From: Streptomyces pacificus
Lineage (GTDB): Bacteria; Actinomycetota; Actinomycetes; Streptomycetales; Streptomycetaceae
Assembly: GCF_011766325.1 (NCBI RefSeq)
Contig: NZ_BLLG01000006.1
Span: 186,001 to 250,000, forward strand
DNA: 64,000 nucleotides
Reading direction: 5' to 3'
The position numbers and the translations under genes were made by a program. The notes beneath the pieces were generated by a model that saw nothing but the letters and a program-made list of their open reading frames with translations, was not told the origin of the DNA and ran no database searches. Positions 7,522-16,260 of this stretch are shown here, one piece after another; positions within the stretch are counted from its first letter, which is position 1; each line of letters begins with the position of its first letter.

Positions 7522-7953
7522 TCACGCGGCGAGCGCTCCCCCTGGGGGAGTCGTCACAAGCTCTTTGGACCAGACGGTGCAGGTGACTTCGGGGAGGGCC
7601 GCCGCAGTGACCGGATCGAGGCCCCCGGGTACCGGCAGCAGCTGACCGGCAGGTACGGCCACCTTCTCGGCGTATCCACCGCCCGACAGCAGCGCGCACA
7701 CCTCGTCGCCCTCGCTCCATCCGGACACGCCGGGGCCGACGGACAGGATCCGGCCCGAGCACTCCAGCCCCGGGTAAGGGGACGCGCCGGGCGGTGGGTC
7801 GTAGAAGCCCTGCCGCTGGAGGATGTCGGCGCGATTGACCGCGCTCGCGGCAACCTCGACGAGAACCTCTCCCTGGCCGGGTTCGGGGTCCGGGGCCTCC
7901 GCCCAGACCAGCGCCTCGGGACCGCCGGGTTCGGGGATCGTGATCGCATGCAT
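7522..7953 (-). pseudogene. Original 5' fragment of host quinone oxidoreductase
   Basis: The first ~129 codons encode the same N-terminal domain as the complete gene at 1280-2308 (NRADILQRQGFYDPPPG and LLSGGGYAEKVAVPAG shared) but with clear divergence, then break off after CTVWS. The following residues (KELVTTPPGGALAA) are read from the right arm of element 1 and end at a stop. Only about 7567-7953 is host sequence. It keeps its own start and probably its promoter, so a 143-aa catalytic-domain fragment lacking the cofactor domain could still be made. Confidence 0.85.
7565..7569. other. attR core of element 1 (TTGGA)
   Basis: Second copy of the core. To its left is the element arm GGGGGAGTCGTCACAAGCTCT; to its right is host coding sequence CCAGACGGTG. 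Confidence 0.72.
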
Positions 7954-7963
7954 GGCCGCGAGG

Positions 7964-9064
7964 CTACTCCGGCCGCTTGCCGACGCTGCCCCGCACCGCT
8001 CCGGGGGGTGCGTTCACCGCCCGCACGATGGTGATGAGTCGGTCCGTCAGCTGGAGGGGGCTGGCCTCGGGGTCGTCGTAGCCGAGCAGTCGATGCCCCC
8101 GCAACACGCTCACCACCAGGTCTTCCGTCTCTCTGACACTCTTGCCGACCTCGCTCTTTATCACCGGGCGCTCGACGATATCGAGTCCGGTGCCCTGCTG
8201 GATCAGGTCCTCGAGCACCGTGCCCGCGTACGGGCTGAGCACCGAGAGTCCGAGGAGCCGGCCGGCAGCACTGGCGCTGGTGATCACGGCATCGGCGCCC
8301 GACTGACGCAGCAGCGGGGCGTTCTCCTCCTCCCGGACCGCTGCCACGATCTTCGCGCCCCGGTTGAGCTGCCGTGCGGTGAGCGCCACCAGGACCGCGG
8401 TGTCATCGCGCTGGGTGGCGATGATGATCTGGCGAGCCCGCTGGACCTCGGCACGGAGCAGCACATCGCTGCGCGTCGCGTCACCGATGACTCCGGCGAA
8501 TCCGTCCGCGTTGGCCGCCTCGACCACCTTGGAACTCGGGTCGACGATGACGACCTGTGACTTGTCCAGGCCGGTCGCACACAGTGTCAGCAGCGCGGAG
8601 CGCCCCTTGGTGCCGAAGCCGATGACGACAGTGTGGTCACGCAAGGTGGACCTCCAACGGTTCAGCCGCCACTCCTCCCGGGTCCTCTCGGTGAGGACCT
8701 CGAGAGTGGTACCGACCAGAATGATCAGAAAGAGCACGCGCAGCGGCGTCACCAGCAGCACATTGACCAGGCGGGCGGTGTCGCTCTGCGGGACGATGTC
8801 GCCGTAGCCCGTGGTCGAGAGCGTCACCGTGGAGTAGTAGACGGCGTCGAGGAAGTCGACCTTCTGGTCCGCGTTGTCATAGTAGCCGCCGCGGTCGAGC
8901 CAGACGATGAGGACCGTCAGCACAAGGACGCTCAGGGCGAGCAGCAGCCGCTTGGTGACCTGCCGCAGCGGTCTTTCGACGGTCTGCCTGGGCAGGTGCA
9001 CCCGCGAGACGGCGACTTGCTCGTCCGCTTGCCGGGCCATGGCGTCATGGCCGGGAAGTTTCAC
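7964..9064 (-). CDS. Potassium channel with TrkA-N/RCK domain
   Basis: 366 aa from GTG 9064, which overlaps the moeA stop (GTGA) and has GAAGGG nine bases upstream. A two-transmembrane ion-channel module: a first helix (LLLALSVLVLTVLIVWL), the pore loop with the K+ filter TTGYGD, and a second helix (VLFLIILVGTTLEVL). A cytoplasmic RCK domain follows, with the Rossmann motif VVIGFGTKGRS, and then a TrkA-C-like region. It probably sets membrane potential in response to a nucleotide ligand. It is the last gene of the mobA-moeA-channel operon. A parS site covers its first codons. Confidence 0.87.
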   Translation of the reverse strand: MKLPGHDAMARQADEQVAVSRVHLPRQTVERPLRQVTKRLLLALSVLVLTVLIVWLDRGGYYDNADQKVDFLDAVYYSTVTLSTTGYGDIVPQSDTARLVNVLLVTPLRVLFLIILVGTTLEVLTERTREEWRLNRWRSTLRDHTVVIGFGTKGRSALLTLCATGLDKSQVVIVDPSSKVVEAANADGFAGVIGDATRSDVLLRAEVQRARQIIIATQRDDTAVLVALTARQLNRGAKIVAAVREEENAPLLRQSGADAVITSASAAGRLLGLSVLSPYAGTVLEDLIQQGTGLDIVERPVIKSEVGKSVRETEDLVVSVLRGHRLLGYDDPEASPLQLTDRLITIVRAVNAPPGAVRGSVGKRPE

Positions 9065-9071
9065 GTGAAAC
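9058..9071. promoter_or_regulatory. parS: parS centromere site
   Basis: The perfect 14-bp palindrome GTTTCACGTGAAAC, identical to the Streptomyces ParB-binding consensus, spans the moeA stop and the channel start codon. Such sites cluster around oriC and nucleate the ParB complex for chromosome segregation. It is the only perfect copy I see in the window. Confidence 0.9.
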
Positions 9072-10497
9072 ACCCTTCGGAGCTCGGCGGCCAGGGCAGG
9101 TCGAGGATCTCCAGCTCGTCGCCGGGCCGTCCTCCCCCGGGGGGCACGACGGCGAGACCGTGCGCGGCGGCGATGCCCCGCAGCATGGCGGGACCGCTGA
9201 AGTGCAGCGGTACGACCCGGTCGCCGCGGTGCACCACCGGCACCAGCCGGGTGTCCTGCGGATGACCATGGACCTCGTCCCTCAGGGACGCGCGATAGGG
9301 CGGGGGGGTTGTCTGCCCGGACCGCTGCCTCAGCAGCGGTTCGGCGAGGGTGAGCAACCCGGAGACGGCAGCGAGCGGATTGCCGGGAAGCCCTACCAGA
9401 TACCTGCCGGGAGCCAGCCCGGCCAGCAGCATCGGGTGTCCCGGCCGTACGGCGACCCCGTCGACCAGCAACTCGGCACCCACCTTGTCCAGCATCGGGT
9501 GGACATGGTCCACCGGCCCGGCGGCCGTACCGCCCGTGGTGATCACCAGATCGGCGTCCGACGCGGTGACGGCCCGCCGCAGTGCGTCGGGGTCGTCGCC
9601 GATCCTGCGGGTACCGGTCACTTCGGCCCCGACGGCCCGCAGCCAGGGACCGATCATCGGCCCGAGGGCATCACGGATCAGGCCGTCGCGGGGCAGCCCC
9701 TCGGTGAGCAGCTCGTCGCCGAGGACGAGTACCTCCACCCTCGGACGGACCACCGTGAGCAGCTCGTCGCAGCCGGCGGCGGCGGCGAGGCCGAGCACGG
9801 CGGGGGTCACCAGCGTCCCGGCGGGCAGCAGTTGATCGCCGGAGCGGCATTCCTGGCCGCGCGGCCTGATGTCCTGACCGTGCACCACCGGTCGCAGGGC
9901 GTGCAGCCGGCCGGCCCGGTCGGAACGGGCGTACTCGCTGCGGATCACCGCGGTCGCACCGGGTGGGACCCGGGCGCCGGTCGCGATCCGTACGGCAGCG
10001 CCGTCCGCGAGGGTCTTCGCCCCTTCGCGCCCGGCGAGGATGCCGCTCCCGCCGGACGCCGCCGTCCACGGTCCCGGGCCCGCGACCGCCCAGCCGTCCA
10101 TGGCTGAGGTGTCGAACGACGGCAGATCGACGAGCGCGATGAGCGGGGTGGCGAGCACCCGGCCGAGGGAGGCGGGGAGGGGGTCACGGCGGGTGCGCAG
10201 CACGCCGGCGCGACCCGCGCGCGACGCCAGGGCCCGGGCCTCCTCCCACGGCGTGCCGCGATGCCGCCCGCGGGAAGGAGCCTCCTGACCGGGTGCGGAT
10301 GCGTCGTGGTTCCGGTGCGCGGGCGCCGGCCGCGTCCCCACCAGCGCCAGGGCTTCCTCGACGCCGTCGTCGCCCTCCGGTGCCGGCGTGGGGGCGCGGT
10401 CGACGGAGCCGCCGCGGGACACGGGTCCCGCCACCGGCTCCTCGGTGGCACCCTGCCCCTGGTCGGCAGCGCCGAAGTCGCGGTCCTGAGCGGTCAT
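9061..10497 (-). CDS. moeA: Molybdopterin molybdotransferase MoeA
   Basis: 478 aa; inserts molybdate into adenylylated molybdopterin, the last step before nucleotide attachment. After a disordered N-terminal extension of about 75 residues come the MoeA domains: LPSFDTSAMDGWAV (the conserved DxSxMDGxA), the MPT-binding domain with TTGGTAAGPVDH, and a C-terminal beta domain with VGLPGNPLAAVSG. The N-terminal Pro/Asp-rich extension is longer than usual. ATG 10497 overlaps the mobA stop (ATGA); the stop overlaps the channel start. Confidence 0.92.
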   Translation of the reverse strand: MTAQDRDFGAADQGQGATEEPVAGPVSRGGSVDRAPTPAPEGDDGVEEALALVGTRPAPAHRNHDASAPGQEAPSRGRHRGTPWEEARALASRAGRAGVLRTRRDPLPASLGRVLATPLIALVDLPSFDTSAMDGWAVAGPGPWTAASGGSGILAGREGAKTLADGAAVRIATGARVPPGATAVIRSEYARSDRAGRLHALRPVVHGQDIRPRGQECRSGDQLLPAGTLVTPAVLGLAAAAGCDELLTVVRPRVEVLVLGDELLTEGLPRDGLIRDALGPMIGPWLRAVGAEVTGTRRIGDDPDALRRAVTASDADLVITTGGTAAGPVDHVHPMLDKVGAELLVDGVAVRPGHPMLLAGLAPGRYLVGLPGNPLAAVSGLLTLAEPLLRQRSGQTTPPPYRASLRDEVHGHPQDTRLVPVVHRGDRVVPLHFSGPAMLRGIAAAHGLAVVPPGGGRPGDELEILDLPWPPSSEGCFT

Positions 10498-11438
10498 CGG
10501 CTGCCGGCCTCGTCGCTCCGGGGCGGACCGTTCCGGCCGGCCTCGCCGTCATCCGAGCCGCCCTGGCCGGCCGCCGCCCCGCCGCCTCCGGCGGCCTCGG
10601 CGGCCCACCGCTCCGCCAGCGCCCCGGCCCTGCGGGCGGCCTCGGCGACCGCCAGGACACCGTCCCCACTCGCCCTGGCCGCCGCGTAGCCGACAAGGAA
10701 GGTGGTCAGCGGAGCGGCGGGTCGGGCGACACCGTGGGCGGCGTCCCGGGCGAGGTCGAGCAGCAGACCCGTGTCCACCTCGAGATCGACGCCGAGTTCG
10801 TCCTTCACCGAGGCAATCCATTCATCCAGCACGTTCCCATGCTCCCTGATCCTGGCCCGGGCCGTGACCACGTCCTCCCAGGTGTCGCAGTCGTACACGG
10901 CGAGCGGTTCGGCGGCCACTCGGCCGAGGTCGAGTTCGCCGGTCAGCAGCCGCAGCGGCAGCCCGGAGAGGCCGCCGTGCTCGGCGGCGGCCAGTGCCAG
11001 TTCGCGCCGCAGCGCCTCCGCGCGGTACGCCGCGACGAGCGGCTGGTCCCGTCCGTCGGCATCGACGAGGAGCACCCCCTCCCGCCCGCCGGAATCCAGG
11101 GCCGCGAGCAGCCGCCGTACGGCCACGCGGTCGAGGAAGGGAAGGTCCGCGGAGAGCACGACGACGGTGGACGCTCCGCACCGGCGGAGCCCCGCGTCGA
11201 GCGCGGCGAGCGGCCCGCCGCCCTCCGGGGTCTCACGCGTCCAGGTCACCGGCCGCGCGGTAGGGCGGCATCCGCCGACCACGACCGTGCGATGGGCGCC
11301 CCGGCTTGCCGAAAGAACCCGGTCGAGCAGCGTCCGGCCCCCGACGGTCACCCCCGGCTTGTCCGCCCCGCCAAGGCGCCTGGCGCCACCTCCGGCGAGC
11401 ACGATGGCGTCGTAATCCGCTTCCGCATCGGCAGTCAC
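10494..11438 (-). CDS. mobA: Molybdenum cofactor guanylyltransferase MobA fused to a DUF6457-type domain
   Basis: 314 aa from GTG 11438. The N-terminal 190 residues form a nucleotidyltransferase: LAGGGARRLGGADKPGV (the LAGGxxxRxGxxK signature), GGPLAALDAGL and the metal-binding LSADLPFLD. Residues ~200-275 form a separate helical domain beginning VLDEWIASVKDELGVDLEVD, which matches the DUF6457 family found fused or adjacent to MobA in actinomycetes. It transfers GMP to Mo-MPT to make bis-MGD. First gene of mobA-moeA-channel. Confidence 0.88.
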   Translation of the reverse strand: MTADAEADYDAIVLAGGGARRLGGADKPGVTVGGRTLLDRVLSASRGAHRTVVVGGCRPTARPVTWTRETPEGGGPLAALDAGLRRCGASTVVVLSADLPFLDRVAVRRLLAALDSGGREGVLLVDADGRDQPLVAAYRAEALRRELALAAAEHGGLSGLPLRLLTGELDLGRVAAEPLAVYDCDTWEDVVTARARIREHGNVLDEWIASVKDELGVDLEVDTGLLLDLARDAAHGVARPAAPLTTFLVGYAAARASGDGVLAVAEAARRAGALAERWAAEAAGGGGAAAGQGGSDDGEAGRNGPPRSDEAGSR

Positions 11439-11530
11439 CCCAGAAGTATGGGCCGTGACCGCCGATACCGGACCAGCAGGCCCCCGGCCGGCGTCAGGCC
11501 TGCCGCACCTGCCGGGGGATCACGCCGGGG

Positions 11531-13174
11531 TCACAGGGTGCGGAGCAGAACCGCGGGCTGTTCCACACAGTCCGCCACATACCTCAGGAAGCCGCCGGCC
11601 GTGCCGCCGTCGCACACCCGGTGGTCGAAGGTCAGCGAGAGCTGCACGACCTGCCGGACCGCGAGCTGCCCCTCGTGCACCCAGGGCCTGGGCACGATAC
11701 GGCCCACGCCGAGCATGGCCGCCTCCGGATGGTTGATGATCGGCGTGGACCCGTCGACCCCGAACACCCCGTAGTTGTTGAGCGTGAACGTACCGCCGGT
11801 GAGGTCGGCCGGGGTGAGAGTGCCCTGACGTGCCTTCCCGGTGAGCCGCGCGAACTCCTCGGTGAGCGACTCGGCCGTGCGGTTCCCCGCGTCGCGGACG
11901 ACGGGGACGACCAGGCCCCGCTCGGTCTGGGCCGCGAAGCCGAGACGGACCTCGGGTATCCGCACGATCTCCCGGGCCTGCGGGTCCACCGTCGAGTTGA
12001 GTTCGGGATAGCGGGCGAGCGCCGCCGTGCAGACACGCGCGAGCAGGGCGAGCAGTGAGATCTTCGGGCCGCCCGCCGCGTTCATGGCCTGTCGGGCGGC
12101 CATGAGGTCGGTGGCGTCCGCGTCGACCCAGCAGCTCGCGTCCGGGATCTCACGGCGGCTGCGGGAGAGCTTGTCCGCGACTGCGCCGCGCAGGCCCCGC
12201 AGCGGGATCCGCTCGCCGACGACCGGGGCCGGGGCGGCCCGGGGAAGACCAGCCCGGGTCGGCACGGGTCCGGCAGCGGCGACGGGAGCCGGCTCGGACA
12301 GTCGGGGCGGCTGCGCCGACCGGGCCCGCTGCGTCGCGACATCCTCCTCGGCCGCGCCGGCCCTGACCCGTACGGCGTGCTCCACGTCCACACGGAGGAT
12401 CAGCCCGTCCGGCCCGGATCCCCGCAGCGTCCGCAGCTCGACTCCGTTGTCCCGGGCCAGACGCCGCACCAGGGGGGAGATGACCGCGGCAGGACCCTCG
12501 TGGGCGGACGGAGCGGTCGTGAGGACGGCCTCCCCGATCGCGGGGATCCCGCGCGGCGCGTCGGGCGCCGGGCTCTCCACGGCGCTGTCCCACACCGGTT
12601 CCCGCGCCGCGGCCGGTGGTGCCGAGGTCTCCCCGCGCAGCGGCGCGGGCCCCGGACCGCCGGCATAGGCGGCGGGCCCAGGGCCGCTCGCGGCGCGCGA
12701 GTCACCGGACCCGTACCCCGGGCCGTCCGAGCGGTCCGGGCCGTCCGGGCGACTCGCGCCGTCCGGGGCCGTCGGCGACGGGGGCGCGGGGCGGATCCTC
12801 CGGCGGCGTGCCGCCCGAGCACCCGTCCCGTAGCCCACGAGAACATTGCCGGAGGTCTCCTCCGCCTGGCCTGTGCCGGAGCCGGCGCCTCCGGCGGAAC
12901 CAGCGTCCTCGGCCGAACCGGGCTCCGTGGCGCCCACCGCCACGGTGAGCAGGGGAGCGCCGACGGGGAGCTCCGCCCCTTCGTCGCCGAAGCGCGCCGT
13001 CACCACGCCCGCGTAAGGGCAGGGCACCTCGACCATCGCCTTCGCCGTCTCGACCTCCACGACCGGCTGGTCGACCGCGACGGCGTCGCCCACGTCCACC
13101 AACCAGCGGACGATCTCCGCCTCGGTCAGGCCCTCGCCGAGATCCGGCAACCTGAATTCGAGCACCTGGGCCAT
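11531..13174 (-). CDS. bkdC: Dihydrolipoyl acyltransferase (E2) of branched-chain 2-oxoacid dehydrogenase
   Basis: 547 aa. The lipoyl domain is at residues 1-80 (FRLPDLGEGLTEAEIV with the lipoylated ETAKAMVE lysine). A long Gly/Pro/Asp linker follows, then the E3-binding domain near residue 225 (SPLVRRLARDNGVELRTLRGSGPDG) and the catalytic domain ending in SLTFDHRVCDGGTAGGFL, which holds the active HxxxDG. It transfers the branched acyl group to CoA, giving starters for branched fatty acids. ATG 13174 shares a base with the E1-beta stop. Confidence 0.93.
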   Translation of the reverse strand: MAQVLEFRLPDLGEGLTEAEIVRWLVDVGDAVAVDQPVVEVETAKAMVEVPCPYAGVVTARFGDEGAELPVGAPLLTVAVGATEPGSAEDAGSAGGAGSGTGQAEETSGNVLVGYGTGARAARRRRIRPAPPSPTAPDGASRPDGPDRSDGPGYGSGDSRAASGPGPAAYAGGPGPAPLRGETSAPPAAAREPVWDSAVESPAPDAPRGIPAIGEAVLTTAPSAHEGPAAVISPLVRRLARDNGVELRTLRGSGPDGLILRVDVEHAVRVRAGAAEEDVATQRARSAQPPRLSEPAPVAAAGPVPTRAGLPRAAPAPVVGERIPLRGLRGAVADKLSRSRREIPDASCWVDADATDLMAARQAMNAAGGPKISLLALLARVCTAALARYPELNSTVDPQAREIVRIPEVRLGFAAQTERGLVVPVVRDAGNRTAESLTEEFARLTGKARQGTLTPADLTGGTFTLNNYGVFGVDGSTPIINHPEAAMLGVGRIVPRPWVHEGQLAVRQVVQLSLTFDHRVCDGGTAGGFLRYVADCVEQPAVLLRTL

Positions 13175-14187
13175 CAGCTCTCCGCCTCCCACTGCAGCCG
13201 TGCCACGGCGTCCAGCACCCGGTCCACACCCGGCAGATGGTGACGCTCCAGCATCGGCGGCGGATAGGGGATGTCGAAACCGGCCACCCTCAGTACGGGG
13301 GCCTCGAGGTGGTGGAAACAACGCTCCGTCACCCTCGCCGCTATCTCTCCGCCCGGTCCGCCGAAGCCCGTCGACTCATGGACCATCACGGCCCTGCCCG
13401 TGCGGCGCACGGACGCGCACACGGTCTCGTCGTCGAAGGGCACGAGCGAACGCAGATCCACGACCTCCAGGTCCCAGCCCTCGGACACGGCGGCGTCGGC
13501 CGCCTCCATGCAGACCGGCACCGAGGGGCCGTAGGTGATCAGCGTGGCACTGCGCCCCGTGCGGCGCACCACCGCGCGGCCGATCGGTGCCACGGCCGCC
13601 GGGGTGTCCGGCGACCAGTCGGCCTTGGACCAGTAAAGCCGCTTCGGTTCCAGGAAGACCACCGGGTCGTCGGAGGCGATGGCCTCCCGCAGCAGTCCGT
13701 AGGCGTCCTCGACCGTCGCCGGGGTGACGACATGGAGCCCCGGTGTGGCGATGTAGTACGCCTCTGAGGAGTCGCTGTGGTGCTCGACCCCGCCGATTCC
13801 CCCGCCGTAGGGGACCCGCACGGTGATCGGCAGCGGCAGCGCCCCGCGCGTCCTGTTGCGCATCCGGGAAACATGGCTGATCAGCTGCTCGAACGCCGGG
13901 TAGGCGAAAGCGTCGAACTGCATCTCGACGACGGGGCGCAGCCCGTACATCGCCATGCCGACGGCCGTACCGAGGATGCCCGCCTCGGCCAGCGGGGTGT
14001 CCGTGCACCGGTCCTCGCCGAATTCCTCGGCAAGACCGTCCGTGACCCGGAAGACGCCGCCGAGGGTGCCGACGTCCTCACCCATGACGTGGACGGCCGG
14101 GTCCTCGGCCATGGCATCGCGCATCGCCCGCTGAAGGGCCTGCGCCATCGTGGCGGGCTTGGCCTGCCGTGCGGTCGCCGTGCTCAT
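13174..14187 (-). CDS. bkdB: Branched-chain 2-oxoacid dehydrogenase E1 beta
   Basis: 337 aa, thiamine-diphosphate-dependent E1 partner. It shows the TK pyrimidine-binding features VMGEDVGTLGGVFRVT near residue 35 and the C-terminal transketolase part SLVPFDDETV and VMVHESTGFGGPG. It decarboxylates 2-oxoisovalerate-type acids together with E1 alpha. The middle gene of bkdA-bkdB-bkdC; ATGA overlap with E1 alpha upstream. Confidence 0.94.
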   Translation of the reverse strand: MSTATARQAKPATMAQALQRAMRDAMAEDPAVHVMGEDVGTLGGVFRVTDGLAEEFGEDRCTDTPLAEAGILGTAVGMAMYGLRPVVEMQFDAFAYPAFEQLISHVSRMRNRTRGALPLPITVRVPYGGGIGGVEHHSDSSEAYYIATPGLHVVTPATVEDAYGLLREAIASDDPVVFLEPKRLYWSKADWSPDTPAAVAPIGRAVVRRTGRSATLITYGPSVPVCMEAADAAVSEGWDLEVVDLRSLVPFDDETVCASVRRTGRAVMVHESTGFGGPGGEIAARVTERCFHHLEAPVLRVAGFDIPYPPPMLERHHLPGVDRVLDAVARLQWEAES

Positions 14188-15344
14188 CGTGCGTCACCTT
14201 CCGCGCCGGGGGCGCCCCCGGCGCTCTCCGCCTCCAGTTCGGCCCGCAGCTGCGCGGCCTGTTCCCGCAGCTGGCCGGTCTGCTCGGCGTAGACGTGCGC
14301 GAACAGGTCCATCGGGTTCAGCGCGGGCTCCGCGTTCATCCGCTCCCTCAGCCGCGCGGCCATCGCCTCGGCGGCCTCGGCGGCCGCCCGTACCGCGTCC
14401 TCGCCGAGCAGCCCCCGGCCGGTCAGCTCCGCCTCCAGCAGCCGGATCGGGTCGTGCTCACGCCAGGCCTCGACCTCGCTGTCGCCCCGGTACCGGGTGG
14501 CGTCGTCGGCGTTGGTGTGGGCGTCGATGCGGTAGGTGACCGCCTCGACGAGGGTGGGGCCACCGCCCCGGCGGGCTCGCGAGACCGCTTCGCCCAGTAC
14601 CTCGTGCACCGCCGCCGCGTCGTTGCCGTCGACGAGGCGGCCGGGCATGCCGTACCCCACCGCCTTGTGCGCGAGGGACGGCGCGGCGGTCTGCTTGGAG
14701 AGGGGCACGGAGATCGCGAACCCGTTGTTCTGCACGAGGAAGACCACGGGGGCCCGCCAGACGGCGGCGAAGTTGAGCGCCTCGTGGAAGTCGCCCTCGC
14801 TGGTGCCGCCGTCACCGACCATGGCGAGCGCCACGACGTCGTCCCCCTTGAGGCGCGCGGCGTGGGCCAGCCCCACGGCATGGGGGAGCTGGGTGGCGAG
14901 CGGGGTGGACAGCGGCGCGATGCGGTGCTCGCACGGGTCGTAGCCGGTGTGCCAGTCACCGCGGAGCAGCGTCAGCGCCTGCACCGGGTCGAGCCCGCGG
15001 GCGACCGCGGCGAGGGTGTCCCGGTAGCTGGGGAACAGCCAGTCGCGCTGCTCCAGGGCGAGGGCCGCGGCGACCTCGCACGCCTCCTGGCCGGTGCTCG
15101 ACGGGTAGACGGCGAGCCTGCCCTGCTTGGTGAGGGCGGTCGCCTGCGCGTTGTACCTGCGGCCGCGGACCAGCTCCGCGTACAGCCGCAGAAGCAGCTC
15201 GGGGTCGGCCCCGGCCGCGGCGTCGGTGCCGAGGACGCGGTACGGCTCGGGGTCGGGAAGCAGCGGTGCAGGGTCGGTGCGCGGCTTCCAGGCGGGCGGC
15301 GGGGTGGGCCGGTAGGCCGCACCCGGTCGTTCCCGGACCGTCAT
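14184..15344 (-). CDS. bkdA: Branched-chain 2-oxoacid dehydrogenase E1 alpha
   Basis: 386 aa. The TPP-binding motif is visible as VGDGGTSEGDFHEALNFAAVW followed by VQNNGFAISVP; the loop TYRIDAHTNADD sits where the family has its phosphorylation/TPP loop. ATG 15344 (MTVRERPG) is preferred because it fits the family N terminus and follows GAAGAGC; an ATG at 15398 would add 18 residues. First gene of the operon, divergent from the Lrp-type regulator. Confidence 0.93.
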   Translation of the reverse strand: MTVRERPGAAYRPTPPPAWKPRTDPAPLLPDPEPYRVLGTDAAAGADPELLLRLYAELVRGRRYNAQATALTKQGRLAVYPSSTGQEACEVAAALALEQRDWLFPSYRDTLAAVARGLDPVQALTLLRGDWHTGYDPCEHRIAPLSTPLATQLPHAVGLAHAARLKGDDVVALAMVGDGGTSEGDFHEALNFAAVWRAPVVFLVQNNGFAISVPLSKQTAAPSLAHKAVGYGMPGRLVDGNDAAAVHEVLGEAVSRARRGGGPTLVEAVTYRIDAHTNADDATRYRGDSEVEAWREHDPIRLLEAELTGRGLLGEDAVRAAAEAAEAMAARLRERMNAEPALNPMDLFAHVYAEQTGQLREQAAQLRAELEAESAGGAPGAEGDAR

Positions 15345-15428
15345 GCTGCTCTTCTTCAACGCGAGCACCTCCTCGTGGGAGCGGGCATAAGGACCCATGA
15401 AGGGCGCGGAGTGTGAGGCGCCTCACCT

Positions 15429-15442
15429 ACCGATTGTTCGGT
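15429..15442. promoter_or_regulatory. Operator-like palindrome ACCGA-N4-TCGGT in the bkd divergent promoter
   Basis: ACCGATTGTTCGGT has the same 5-base arms and 4-base spacing as the two perfect matches before paaN and paaA, so the TetR regulator at 16261 may also bind here. The same region has a DnaA-box-like TGTGGACAA at 15479. Confidence 0.5.
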
Positions 15443-15543
15443 CGTGGGCGCATTTTGGCTACAGGCGCCTCCAGCCTGTGGACAAACGGTTCTCCACAGC
15501 CTGGGATAGGAGCAGGTCGTCCACGGTGGAAAGGCGGGGGGAC

Positions 15544-16074
15544 ATGACAGCTGAACAAATGGCCGACGGCGGGGAGCACACGGCCTGGGAGGCGGTGCCC
15601 GGCGCGGCCCAGGGGCCGCCGCCGCGCAGCCTGGACTCGATCGACCGCGCCATACTCCGCATCCTCCAGACCGACGGGCGGGCCTCGATACGCTCCGTCG
15701 CCGAACGCGTCCATGTGTCGCGGGCGAACGCGTACGCCCGCATCAACCGGCTGATCGACGACGGGGTGATCCGGGGTTTCAGCGCACGCGTGAACCACGA
15801 GCGGGCCGGCCACGGCGCCTCCGCCTACATCACCCTCAAGATCGTCCAGAACTCGTGGAGGACGGTGCGCGAACAGCTCCAGGCGCTGCCGGGAGCGGCC
15901 CACATCGCCCTGGTCAGCGGCGACTTCGACGTGCTGCTCCTGGTCCACACACCGGACAACCGCACCCTGCGGGAGCTTGTGCTGACCAGGCTCCAGGCGA
16001 TCCCCGAGGTGCTGTCCACGCGCACCCTGCTGGTCTTCGAGGAGACGGATCTGGATCCCGACCCGGCCCGCTGA
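15544..16074 (+). CDS. bkdR: Lrp/AsnC-family regulator of bkd
   Basis: 176 aa. The N-terminal helix-turn-helix (SIDRAILRILQTDGRASIRSVA and RANAYARINRLIDDGVI) is followed by the RAM/AsnC ligand domain with a beta-alpha fold that senses amino acids (ALVSGDFDVLLLVHTPD). Divergently transcribed from bkdABC, exactly as bkdR genes are, so it should control branched-chain amino-acid catabolism. ATG 15544 has GGGGGA five bases upstream. Family certain; target inferred from position. Confidence 0.88.
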   Translation: MTAEQMADGGEHTAWEAVPGAAQGPPPRSLDSIDRAILRILQTDGRASIRSVAERVHVSRANAYARINRLIDDGVIRGFSARVNHERAGHGASAYITLKIVQNSWRTVREQLQALPGAAHIALVSGDFDVLLLVHTPDNRTLRELVLTRLQAIPEVLSTRTLLVFEETDLDPDPAR

Positions 16075-16260
16075 CAGCCCCGCGTCCCCCACCCGGAACG
16101 GCACGTCCGCGCCCCCGGCCCGGAACGGCACGCCGGGTGCCCCGCCCGACCGGGACGGGGACGCGCCCCGGGCCGGCGAGCGGAGGACCGGAGGCGGGGC
16201 GCACGGGCACGGCGGACGCCGCCCCGGCGTGCGCCTCCGACCGCGGGGCGCTCCCGTGAC

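Larger units (their letters stand above)
7011..7564. other. Right end of element 1, mostly without genes
   Basis: Apart from a terminator at 7038 and a broken small gene at 7243-7441, no gene or integrase fragment is visible in this 550-base stretch. Confidence 0.5.
1884..7569. mobile_element. Element 1: integrase-less integrative element inside a quinone oxidoreductase gene
   Basis: About 5.68 kb lies between two copies of the core TTGGA (1884-1888 and 7565-7569). Removing it joins the host codons TGG TCC AA with T GTG TTC in frame and restores an ordinary quinone oxidoreductase (WSNVFTVARLRP). Joining the element's ends gives a strongly symmetric site: CACAAGCTC and GAGCTTGTG flank TTTG, with outer GGGGG/CCCCC arms. 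This is the architecture of a large serine integrase attP. Cargo: a replacement 5' half of the target gene, an APH-like protein, a precursor peptide, a radical SAM enzyme, five tiny genes, an XRE regulator and DUF397. No recombinase gene is present, so it is either a remnant or mobilised in trans. Confidence 0.8.
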
